Shown here piece after piece: positions 41,606 to 49,863 of a DNA stretch of 64,000 bases. Position 1 is the stretch's first letter. Every line of letters begins with the position of its first letter. The stretch comes from Peptococcaceae bacterium BRH_c4a (GTDB lineage Bacteria > Bacillota > Desulfotomaculia > Desulfotomaculales > Desulfocucumaceae), in assembly GCA_000961585.1 (NCBI GenBank), contig LADN01000069.1, forward strand, positions 27,416 to 91,415, in the 5' to 3' direction. Position numbers and translations under genes: made by a program. The notes under the pieces are model-generated. The model saw nothing but the letters and a program-made list of their open reading frames with translations. It was not told the origin of the DNA and searched no databases.

Positions 41606-43276
41606 ATGCTGGAACACTGCGTTCCCTTCCCGGAGGACTTCGCAAAGTTATACCGCCAAAAGGGGTGCTGGGCGGATATAACCATTTGGGAAATGCTGGA
41701 GTCCTCAATCAAAAAGTACGGTCCCAAAGAGGCCCTGGTTTATGGCGATGTGCGCCTGACCTACAGCCGGCTTGGGCAAAAAATCAACCGCCTGGCCTGT
41801 CATTTCATTGAAGTGGGTCTTAGGCCCCTGGACCGGGTTGTACTACAAATCCATAGCGTGCCGGAGCTCGTCTACACTTTCTTTGCCCTGGTGAAAATAG
41901 GGGTTATACCCATTATGGCCCTGCCGGCTCACCGGCACACGGAAATCAACTATTTCATCAGCCACTCCGAAGCGGTTGGGTATTTTATCCCCGATTTTTA
42001 CCGTCGTTTTGACTACCTGAAAATGGCCGAAGAAGTTAAGGCGGAACAGGAAACCCTCAAATTCATCTTTGTAGCCGGAGAAGGAAAAGATGACCAAATC
42101 TCACTGGTAAAGCTCCTTGATGCACCGATTGAAGGGAAATACCCCGAAGATTACCTGAACAGATACCGGCCGGATCCGGGCGAGGTGGCACTTATGCTTC
42201 TTTCCGGCGGAACCACGGGTATTCCCAAGTTGATCCCCAGGACGCACAATGACTATGTGTACAACTGCCGGCAGAGCGGCATGATGGCAGGGTTTGATGA
42301 AGACACCGTATACCTTGCGGTGCTGCCGCTCAGCCATAATTATACCCTGGCTTCTCCAGGCATGCTGGCAACCTTTAATTATGGGGGAAAAGTGGTGATT
42401 TCTCCAGGTATTGATGAAGAAGCCGTTTTTTCCCAGATAGAAAAAGAAAAAGTGACTGTTACCGGCGCTGCGGTTCCCCTTATTTCAAGGTGGGTTAATT
42501 CTTCTATTCTGCCGAATTACGATTTCAAATCGCTTAAAGTGGTACAGAACGGGGGAGCCAGGCTGGCTCCGGAACTCCGCAGGATGCTCATTGAAAAATT
42601 TGGCTGCATACCCCATGAAATATTCGGAACCGCCGAGGGACTTTTGAATATGACCAGGCTGGACGATGACGAGGAAACCATCATCAACAGTTCGGGGGCG
42701 CCGGTATCTCCATTCGATGAGATCAAGGTGGTTGATGATAACGGCAACGAAGTGCCTGACGGGATGCCGGGGGAACTGATCTGCCGCGGCCCGTACACAA
42801 TACGGGGATATTACAAGGCGCCCGAACATAATGCCAAGGCCTTTACCCCCGACGGCTTTTACCGGACAGGTGACATTATGCGGAAAAACGACCGTGGGTA
42901 CTTGTTTACCGAAGGCCGGAAAAAGGATCTGATCAACCGTGGCGGTGAAAAAATAAGCTGCGACGAGGTGGAGAATTACATACTGTCGCACCCGAAGGTG
43001 GAAAATGTCTGCCTTGTGGCCATGCCAGACGATGTCTTCGGTGAAAAGGGCTGCGCCTACATATTGCCTAGGGAGGGCCAAAACATCACCTTTGAGGAGA
43101 TTTTTAAATTTTTAAGCAGTCTGAACATCGCCAAATTTAAAATTCCCGAGAGGGTGGAAGTAGTCCGCGAGTTTCCGCTCAGCCCGGCCGGAAAGATTCT
43201 CAAGAGGCGGCTGCGGGAAGACATAACGGAAAAGCTGGCCCTGGAAAAATCGGCAAAGGTGGTCAGTAGCAGTTAA
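41606..43276 (+). CDS. AMP-forming acyl/aryl-acid ligase
   Basis: About 556-residue ANL-superfamily adenylating enzyme. P-loop-like LLSGGTTGIPKLIPRTH is near residue 175, then GTAEGLLNMT near 335, YRTGDIMRKNDRGYLFTEGRKKD near 425 (part) and the catalytic Lys in SPAGKILKRRLRE near the end. It most resembles the DhbE/EntE (2,3-dihydroxybenzoate-AMP ligase) branch, but no siderophore genes are nearby and it probably makes an acyl- or aryl-CoA for catabolism. I chose the ATG at 41606, which has GAGGGGGT before it; the ATG at 41552 lies in the promoter. Confidence 0.85.
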   Translation: MLEHCVPFPEDFAKLYRQKGCWADITIWEMLESSIKKYGPKEALVYGDVRLTYSRLGQKINRLACHFIEVGLRPLDRVVLQIHSVPELVYTFFALVKIGVIPIMALPAHRHTEINYFISHSEAVGYFIPDFYRRFDYLKMAEEVKAEQETLKFIFVAGEGKDDQISLVKLLDAPIEGKYPEDYLNRYRPDPGEVALMLLSGGTTGIPKLIPRTHNDYVYNCRQSGMMAGFDEDTVYLAVLPLSHNYTLASPGMLATFNYGGKVVISPGIDEEAVFSQIEKEKVTVTGAAVPLISRWVNSSILPNYDFKSLKVVQNGGARLAPELRRMLIEKFGCIPHEIFGTAEGLLNMTRLDDDEETIINSSGAPVSPFDEIKVVDDNGNEVPDGMPGELICRGPYTIRGYYKAPEHNAKAFTPDGFYRTGDIMRKNDRGYLFTEGRKKDLINRGGEKISCDEVENYILSHPKVENVCLVAMPDDVFGEKGCAYILPREGQNITFEEIFKFLSSLNIAKFKIPERVEVVREFPLSPAGKILKRRLREDITEKLALEKSAKVVSSS

Positions 43277-43803
43277 CCCTAAAAAAATAATCGGGGGGTA
43301 GACGGATGCATTAATCAAGGGTAAATATTACTCAGTGGTTGGATAATTTAAAATTTAACAGGTTTCATGCTCTGGTGCTGGCTGCAGATGGCCGGGTTCA
43401 GCTTCAGCCAGTATTTCCTAATCTTTGCAATACCAAGCTTTTGCTGTGCGCTCCTTGTTTCATTTTATCGCATAAACGTAAAAGGCGAGGGTTTGGAGGT
43501 AATCACCGAGAAACTGACAACAGAAGCGTAAGCCATCAATTATCGAGTAATTTCAGGCTGCTGGCATAGACTATGTCGGTAGCCTGACAAGCCCTAAGTT
43601 TAATAAGTTATTGAGATTATGAACACCTTCTGGCAAAATGATGCAGGAGGTGTTTTTTGACTGGAATGTAAAAAATTATATGTAAGAGGGTGGGAGCATC
43701 CCGCCCCCACCCTTTGGTTTCAATTCCACCGGGCATATCCCCCGTTTTAGTTTTAAGGTACCCGGTACGCATAAACCCTGCCAGGGAGTGTTGACAATAA
43801 AGA
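43277..43803. other. Non-coding gap with terminators
   Basis: No gene I can support. It contains a 29-bp imperfect palindrome centred on CATAGaCTATG (43557-43585), a forward terminator AACACCTTCT/AGGAGGTGTT plus T-run (43622-43658), and GGGTGGG/CCCACCC (43687-43713), which can terminate the opposing symporter gene. A 76-codon open frame at 43339-43569 has no ribosome site and no recognisable homology. Confidence 0.6.
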
Positions 43804-45306
43804 TTAAACTTCTCCGAATGCTTTATTTATGTTTTCCGGTGTTGACGCCGCAGTAAAATAAGAAACTGCAAATAAACTGATAAGAGATGCCAGAGCCCCC
43901 ACCGTTCCCGATATAAAACCGCCGGGATCACTTATCATGCGGCTTACAATGATAAAGGTAAGCAGACCCGCCACCATCGAAGCAAACGCCCCCGCAGACG
44001 TAGCCCGCTTCCACCAGAGGGTCCCGACGATTAAGCCTGTACTGGCCGAACCAATTAGCGCAAAAGCAATGTACTGCATAAGAGCGAGAAAAGGAGGCAT
44101 CCTGACCAATGTAATTATTACTGCTACGGTAACCATAAAAACCATTACAAGACGGGTCATAGCTACACATGTCCTGGCCACTTGTTCAGAATTTGGATCA
44201 ATACCCTTTGCGGGAACAATGACCCCCTTGTATAAATCATTTGAAATAGCCGAAGCACCGGTCAGCAGCGCTCCATCGGTAGTGGACATGACGGCGCTCC
44301 ATAAGCCTGCCAGAAACAAAGCAGACAACAGGGGCGGGAAAAGCTTGGTAATCATCGTAACTGCTACAGTATCAGGCTTCAGGCCGGGTAATAAAATAGC
44401 GCCGCCCAATCCCACTGCGACAACCCATACTATTGTGGCCAGATAACCCAGATATTCAAAAATGAGAATCCTGCGCACGTCTTTTTGACTCCTGGCGCTT
44501 AGGGCCAGATGCATACTGTACGGCTGGGTAATGAAAGCGAAGAACCAGTATAAAGGCATTGCTATCTGCACCGCCAGAGTAAATTGTGAACTGGTGAGTG
44601 CTACTAACTTCGGGTTTTGTTCGGAAAGGACAGAGTAAATCTTGCCAATTCCTCCAGTCATATTGAAAACAGCAGATGTGACCATGATAATCATTAACAG
44701 CATCACAATCCCCTGAATCCCATCGGTTAAGATATCGGCATGCCTCCCGCCGGCAATGCTGTAAATAAGCATAACCAGACTGCCTATAACAATCCCCACC
44801 CACAAAGGCGCCCCTATTATTTGTTGCATCAATATCCCGCAGGCTTTAAACTGAGCGACCAGCATTAAGGTGATGGCGGCAAAAACAATGATGCTGTATG
44901 CGACATAGACAGGCTTAGACTCAAACCTTTTCCCGACCACTTCCATGGGCGTCTGGGCGTTTAGTCGAACAGCCATCTTTCTAAGGGGCATAAAAATCAC
45001 AATGGTCACTGCGATAGCGCTAAGCATAAGCCACCCCGCATAGCTGAACGCAGAAAAACCGAAAGCATAAAAGAGGGCCGGACCCCCTATAAAAGCACTG
45101 GCGCTTACTTTGGTGGCCCATACCACCAGCCCCAATAAAACACCTCCATATATTCCCCCGCCAGTTGTGAAGTCAGTCAGACCCTTAGTTCTTTTTGATG
45201 CCCATGCGCCCACACCTGCTACCAGGATAAGAATATAAACAATTAAAACTATCGTGCTTAGAATTGCCGCATCATTCACGCCATTTCCTCCTTTCAGGTT
45301 ATTCAT
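43804..45306 (-). CDS. Sodium:solute symporter (SSS family)
   Basis: 500-residue integral membrane protein with about 13 hydrophobic segments of the SSS (PutP/PanF-like) family. Typical segments include TKVSASAFIGGPALFYAFGF near residue 65 and LFLAGLWSAVMSTTDGALLTGASAI (part) near 340, which corresponds to the conserved SxxDG core region lining the Na+ site. The substrate is unknown. GGAGGAAATGGC-type site before the start. It is the last gene of a four-gene unit with a metalloenzyme, an MBL hydrolase and a micro-peptide. Confidence 0.9.
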   Translation of the reverse strand: MNNLKGGNGVNDAAILSTIVLIVYILILVAGVGAWASKRTKGLTDFTTGGGIYGGVLLGLVVWATKVSASAFIGGPALFYAFGFSAFSYAGWLMLSAIAVTIVIFMPLRKMAVRLNAQTPMEVVGKRFESKPVYVAYSIIVFAAITLMLVAQFKACGILMQQIIGAPLWVGIVIGSLVMLIYSIAGGRHADILTDGIQGIVMLLMIIMVTSAVFNMTGGIGKIYSVLSEQNPKLVALTSSQFTLAVQIAMPLYWFFAFITQPYSMHLALSARSQKDVRRILIFEYLGYLATIVWVVAVGLGGAILLPGLKPDTVAVTMITKLFPPLLSALFLAGLWSAVMSTTDGALLTGASAISNDLYKGVIVPAKGIDPNSEQVARTCVAMTRLVMVFMVTVAVIITLVRMPPFLALMQYIAFALIGSASTGLIVGTLWWKRATSAGAFASMVAGLLTFIIVSRMISDPGGFISGTVGALASLISLFAVSYFTAASTPENINKAFGEV

Positions 45307-45330
45307 TAACGAGGAAATATTAACTTAATT

Positions 45331-45417
45331 TTATTCATCCTTTGCATTCAGATTATAAGTTATGGTTATTATTAAGCTGATGACACAAAGTACCACCAAC
45401 AAATAAAAATTTGCCAT
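45331..45417 (-). CDS. 28-residue membrane peptide, symporter small accessory protein
   Basis: Short gene too small for ordinary gene finding: MANFYLLVVLCVISLIITIT then YNLNAKDE and stop. It is a single hydrophobic helix with a charged C-terminal tail. It ends 24 nt before the symporter start. Tiny single-helix proteins encoded immediately upstream of SSS symporters are known and annotated as symporter small accessory proteins; position and shape fit. GGGGGA lies 13 nt upstream of the ATG, so an earlier ATT start is possible. Confidence 0.6.
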   Translation of the reverse strand: MANFYLLVVLCVISLIITITYNLNAKDE

Positions 45418-45490
45418 TATTTCAATACATCCCCCTTTAAACTTTTTCCAAGGTGATATGGCCGTTCTTATATGATTAATCTCATAGACT

Positions 45491-46279
45491 TTAATCAGGC
45501 AGAACATGCTTAGCCAAGACTGTCTGATCGTGGTCTCCTAAAACTTTGCTGCGATCCCAGCCGACAATTCTCATTATGGTCTCCATTGTATTCCATTGCG
45601 CCTCAAAGTCCATGTACAGACCGGTCATGCGAAATGGGCATCTCCGCTCCGGCAACGGCTGCATGTTCTCCTGCCCGATTATCGCGTCACCGGCAAGAAC
45701 ATAAGGGCCCTTATCTGTTTCTACCACGATTGCCATGTGGCCGGGGCAGTGACCGGGCGCTGGGATCATTGAAACGTGCTTTGTTATTCGTGTTGTGGTC
45801 ATGTCAATCTGGATCATTCTTGGTATGGCCGGGATGAAAAACGGCTCCAGCCCTACCTGCCAGTTCTCATAAGAAAAGAAAAAGGGAGGCAGTGGGTTGA
45901 GAGCGAACTCCAATTCTCTTTTGGAAACGTAAATTTCGGCGTTGGGAAACTTCTCCAAATGGTAGGCATGGTCCCAATGAAGGTGCGTGAGTAGAATCAG
46001 GTCGATTTCTTCCGGTTTGACACCAGCCACTTTCTCCAGTTGGATGTATGACTGCTCTTCGGGTCCAATCTGCGGGCCGACCTCTTTATGGAATTTAATG
46101 GCATGCTCCGGCGAAGAAGGGCCTGTATCGACCATAATCTTCTTTCCGTCAGCCTCCACATAGAAGCAGCCGAAAGCCATTTCCACTTTTGAACCCATTC
46201 CCAATCTATAGGTTAGCAGGCTTTTGTCTGCGATTGCGCTCCCCAATCTGAACGGATATATCTTTACATTATTACCCAT
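45491..46279 (-). CDS. Metallo-beta-lactamase-fold hydrolase
   Basis: 262 residues. The zinc motif THLHWDHAYH (H-x-H-x-D-H) is near residue 100, followed by the His of APGHCPGH near 175, Asp in LAGDAIIG near 198 and the late His in LGDHDQ. The layout resembles the N-acyl-homoserine-lactonase/AttM group, so a lactone or similar ester is a possible substrate. It stands 61 nt after the NicX/M29-like gene in the same transcript, suggesting consecutive steps in one degradative route. Confidence 0.85.
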   Translation of the reverse strand: MGNNVKIYPFRLGSAIADKSLLTYRLGMGSKVEMAFGCFYVEADGKKIMVDTGPSSPEHAIKFHKEVGPQIGPEEQSYIQLEKVAGVKPEEIDLILLTHLHWDHAYHLEKFPNAEIYVSKRELEFALNPLPPFFFSYENWQVGLEPFFIPAIPRMIQIDMTTTRITKHVSMIPAPGHCPGHMAIVVETDKGPYVLAGDAIIGQENMQPLPERRCPFRMTGLYMDFEAQWNTMETIMRIVGWDRSKVLGDHDQTVLAKHVLPD

Positions 46280-46340
46280 GGCTATTAGCCCCCCCTGTTT
46301 TTGTCATTCCACCGCTATTCTGCGGTGGTCGATAGGCCTT

Positions 46341-47333
46341 TTATACCAATATCTTCCCTCCCCTGGTCAAAACGCGTCCGTCAACCGTAATGACCGGCTC
46401 CTTTATAACCCCCTCCAGCCTCAGTTTGGCCTTGCACGTTCCCCCAATGACAATTGTGTCGCCCACGCCGATGTGACTGGCGCCGTATAGCTTCTTGTCC
46501 GTTCTCATACTTCCGGTGATTGTAATATTAGGATTGGTCCCAATGGCAATCTCAGCCGGGCAGTTGTAGCTGTTGGGATCTCCATATTTATTAAAAATCT
46601 GCCGCCATCTTTCTGCCTCTATGCCACCCTCTATCTTTGTAACCATCCCCTTCTCAACGGTCAGCCGGATCGGCTCCTTTAAAAGTCCGACCGAATGAGC
46701 TGTGGTATCAAGGACGATAACGCCTTCACCGGTGCCTTCGAGTGGGCAGACATGCACCTCGCCGTCGGGGAAGGCACAGCCGCCGCCGCCGCTTTGTGAC
46801 AGTATGTTTATTTTTCCCGCTACGTTCCTCCCGGGACGTCCTTCGATACTAGCCGTCAGATCAGTGCCTAGATCAGACTGGACCCGAATCCGGTTTCCTT
46901 TCGTGAACAGGTCGGCCACTCTGGCGCCCATTTCACCCATAGCCTTATAGTCTGCATATGCCGGCCCGCCCTGAAGCAGCATATCCGAAGTTACCTCTTC
47001 CATCAGTATAAAAGACTTGCCCCGCTCGATTAATTCTTCACTCAAATTGGAATGAGCCAGCGCAGTGCTGGTCAGATAGATAACCAGCTTCAGTTCGGGA
47101 TCGCGCGCCGCATTCATTATGGGCGTTGTGGGGTCGTATCCGTGGGATTTTCGAGGTGTCATGATGGCCACGCTGGGTTCTATGTCGAGTTCATTGGCTG
47201 CGGCGGCCATGGCGCCCCATACTTCCGGCTCAATGCGGGTATCGGTGATGATAAGCACCTTGTCACCCGGCTTGGCGTTGAGTTCAAGGGGAACTCTTAC
47301 CGCCTTCATGATTTCAATTATTTTTGTATTCAT
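46341..47333 (-). CDS. M29 aminopeptidase / NicX-like metalloenzyme
   Basis: About 330 residues of the family that includes thermophilic leucyl aminopeptidases (M29) and 2,5-dihydroxypyridine 5,6-dioxygenase (NicX). Seen: DKVLIITDTRIEPEVWGAM near the N-terminus, the metal region FPDGEVHVCPLEGTGEGVIV (about 200-219) and GASHIGVGDT near the end. Many annotated aminopeptidases of this type are in fact ring-opening dioxygenases, though an oxygenase would be strange in an anaerobe. I chose the ATG at 47333 (AAGGGGG before it) over 47369. First gene after the sigma-54 promoter at 47463-47477. Confidence 0.75.
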   Translation of the reverse strand: MNTKIIEIMKAVRVPLELNAKPGDKVLIITDTRIEPEVWGAMAAAANELDIEPSVAIMTPRKSHGYDPTTPIMNAARDPELKLVIYLTSTALAHSNLSEELIERGKSFILMEEVTSDMLLQGGPAYADYKAMGEMGARVADLFTKGNRIRVQSDLGTDLTASIEGRPGRNVAGKINILSQSGGGGCAFPDGEVHVCPLEGTGEGVIVLDTTAHSVGLLKEPIRLTVEKGMVTKIEGGIEAERWRQIFNKYGDPNSYNCPAEIAIGTNPNITITGSMRTDKKLYGASHIGVGDTIVIGGTCKAKLRLEGVIKEPVITVDGRVLTRGGKILV

Positions 47334-47462
47334 CAACTGAACCCCCTTCAAAAATTGGTAGTTAAACAAATGTTATTGTTCAATGATCACCTATCCCAAA
47401 TAGATCCGATTCACATTTTTATACACCACCTTTTTAAACCTTCTTTTACCCAAGATCGTTAC

Positions 47463-47477
47463 GCAATTTGCATGCCA
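47463..47477 (-). promoter_or_regulatory. Sigma-54 promoter of the NicX-like/MBL/SSS operon
   Basis: Minus-strand TGGCATGCAAATTGC matches TGGCAY-R-n4-TTGC without a mismatch (GG at 47476-47475, GC at 47464-47463). It is about 130 nt before the first gene, leaving room for enhancer sites of the divergent PrpR-like regulator. Confidence 0.8.
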
Positions 47478-47754
47478 ATCATCAGAAGGGCTGTTTGCGG
47501 CTTTTCTTGCTCCGTATAGTTTATCCCCATGTATCATACATGGAAAATATGTGTCCATTTGAAACCGGCATCAAGCGCCTTATCGTTTCAGCATTAAGCA
47601 GTCAATAACCAGATTTGCGTGTCCGATTATGAAAATGTTATCCATATCGTTTGCAGGTAACAGCCCATAGACAAAGAATACTTCAAACAGAAATGAAGGG
47701 TCTCGGAAACCGGGAATAACCAGGTGTCTACGAAAAGTTAAGGGAGGAAAAACG

Positions 47755-49692
47755 ATGCGTATCCACATTGCCTTTTTGGGACACAAGGAATCAATCACTG
47801 CGATCCAGGATAACATGCCGGCCTTCGAAGGGGTGGAAGTAACGGCCCACGCCGGATTTGACCAGGAAGCGATTCCTCTTGCCCTGGAACTTCAGCGTAT
47901 CGGTGTGGATATAATCATCACCGGCCAGCGCAACCTGAAACTGCTTCAAAATACGCTGGATATCCCTGTAATAACTATCCGGATCACCTACGAAGACATT
48001 TTTATCGCTATCGCAAAAGGTTTGCCGTTTGGACGCAGAATGGCGCTATTAACATCGGTGCCCCTTCAAGAGATCGGCTTAAATAATCTTCACCTGATTG
48101 AAGAACTGCTCAAGGTTACTCTAATCCATGTGAAATTTACAAGCACCAGCGAACTTGAAGAGAAAATGGGTGAACTGAAAAAGGCGGGTGTGGAGGTCGT
48201 TATCGGAACGACGCCCACTTGTATGCTGGCTCAAAAACACGGGATGGAAGGGGTCAGCATCTATAGCCTGGAAGGCGGGATCCAGGATGCCATCCTTCGC
48301 TCCATTGAAATCGTAAAAGTTAAATACCAGGAGGAAGAGCGGTCTAAAAGATTTAAAACCATCCTTGACTCTGCATACGAAGGAATAATCACGACAGATC
48401 ATCAGGGACTGATAAACTTTTGCAACTCTTCGGCAGGAAAAATATTAATGGTTGGACAGGAAAATATTTTAGGGAGTAATCTTTCCCGGCTTTTTACCCA
48501 TACGCAGGTGGAAAAGACTCATGAGCCGGAATACGGGGTTATTGAACAGATCGGCGGAGCAACGGTCATTGCCAACTATGTTCCTGTAAAGATCAAGAAT
48601 CAAATCACAGGTATTGTTGCCACGTTTCAAGATATTACGCGAATCCAGGAGTTGGAGAACACTATCCGATTAAAAACCCACGCCAAAGGAATGCAGGCCA
48701 GGTTTACTTTCGACCGGATTATTGGGGAAAGCAAGGCAATCCAAAGAACGGTAGCCGCCGCCAAAAAATATGCCGAAAGCGACTTTACCATCCTTATCGA
48801 GGGAGAAACAGGGTGTGGCAAGGAAATATTTGCGCAGAGCATCCACAATCATAGCAAACGTTGCCTCGGCCCCTTTGTGGCCATTAACTGTTCGGCCCTG
48901 CCGGAAAATTTGTTGGAAAGCGAGCTCTTTGGATATACCGAGGGTGCTTTTACCGGTGCTCTGAGGTTGGGGAAAAAAGGGCTTTTTGAGATGGCGCACA
49001 ACGGGACGATATTTCTTGACGAAATCAGTTCCGTTTCTCCGGGCTTCCAATTAAAGCTTTTGCGCGTCATCCAGGAACGGGAGATTATGAGGGTGGGCAG
49101 CGATAAGGTTATTCCCATCAACGTAAGAATTATCGCGGCAACCAATGAAAATCTTGGTATGGCGGTATCGAAAGGAAAATTCCGCCCGGATCTATACTTC
49201 CGGTTGAATGTGCTGACGATTGTATTGCCCCCTCTTCGCCAGCGCCGGGAGGACATACCCATTTTATTCCGGTATTTCCTGGAAAGCATCGATCCCCGGC
49301 ATCTACCGCGCTTGGAGCATTTTTTCCCGGCGATAGTCGCCCCTTTGCTGTCATACAATTTACCAGGTAATGTCCGGGAACTGATCAGCATAGTTCAACG
49401 CTTTTTAATCATGCTTGACCCGGCAAAACTTAATGAATTGAGTTACTTAATAGAGCTTATGCAGGAGTGTATAGGAGAAAACCCTTTTTTATCGCCTTCT
49501 TCGAGTAAATTGGTTGTTGAAGTTAAAGAATCGCTCCGCGCAACATTGGAAGAAATAGAAAAGGAAGTAATCAGCAACGCCATTGAGGAGGAAAATGGCG
49601 ACAAGGCCAAAACAGCGCGTAAACTGGGGTTGAGCAGGACAACTCTTTACCGGAAAATATCAGCATTGGGAATTACAAAGAGTGTAAAATAA
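47755..49692 (+). CDS. PrpR-like sigma-54-dependent regulator
   Basis: 645-residue enhancer-binding protein. The N-terminal PrpR_N sensory domain (about 1-190, with ITGQRNLKLLQNTLDIPVI and VEVVIGTTPTCMLAQKHGM) senses small acids or CoA esters in characterised relatives. Then come a PAS domain (about 200-310), an AAA+ domain (about 325-560) with GETGCGKE and an intact GAFTGA, and a Fis HTH at the end (TARKLGLSRTTLYRKISAL). GGGAGG precedes the ATG. It is divergent from the operon at 43.8-47.3 kb that carries a perfect -24/-12 promoter and is therefore its likely activator. Confidence 0.9.
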   Translation: MRIHIAFLGHKESITAIQDNMPAFEGVEVTAHAGFDQEAIPLALELQRIGVDIIITGQRNLKLLQNTLDIPVITIRITYEDIFIAIAKGLPFGRRMALLTSVPLQEIGLNNLHLIEELLKVTLIHVKFTSTSELEEKMGELKKAGVEVVIGTTPTCMLAQKHGMEGVSIYSLEGGIQDAILRSIEIVKVKYQEEERSKRFKTILDSAYEGIITTDHQGLINFCNSSAGKILMVGQENILGSNLSRLFTHTQVEKTHEPEYGVIEQIGGATVIANYVPVKIKNQITGIVATFQDITRIQELENTIRLKTHAKGMQARFTFDRIIGESKAIQRTVAAAKKYAESDFTILIEGETGCGKEIFAQSIHNHSKRCLGPFVAINCSALPENLLESELFGYTEGAFTGALRLGKKGLFEMAHNGTIFLDEISSVSPGFQLKLLRVIQEREIMRVGSDKVIPINVRIIAATNENLGMAVSKGKFRPDLYFRLNVLTIVLPPLRQRREDIPILFRYFLESIDPRHLPRLEHFFPAIVAPLLSYNLPGNVRELISIVQRFLIMLDPAKLNELSYLIELMQECIGENPFLSPSSSKLVVEVKESLRATLEEIEKEVISNAIEEENGDKAKTARKLGLSRTTLYRKISALGITKSVK

Positions 49693-49744
49693 AGGGTTTA
49701 TCCGGTGCCGCAAATTAAAATATTTATTAACTGATATGGGGATA

Positions 49745-49753
49745 TGGTATAAT
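49745..49753 (+). promoter_or_regulatory. Extended -10 promoter before pcrA
   Basis: TGGTATAAT, an extended -10, about 110 nt before the pcrA start. The leader includes CCGG-aggaaaa-CCGG and CGCCCC...GGGGCG-like complementarity with a T-run (about 49780-49840) that may form an attenuator; I could not classify it. Confidence 0.55.
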
Positions 49754-49863
49754 CTGCTTTGATATAAAAAAACAACAGCCTCGCCCCGGAGGAAAACCGG
49801 ATGCATTAAAAGGTCGTTTTTTTTCAGTGGCGGGGTGAATTTTGCATTTATGGGAGAAATTAA

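Noticed and set aside
43339..43569. 76-codon open frame between the ligase and the symporter
   Set aside because: No ribosome site, no recognisable family, and it lies in a region full of terminator hairpins.
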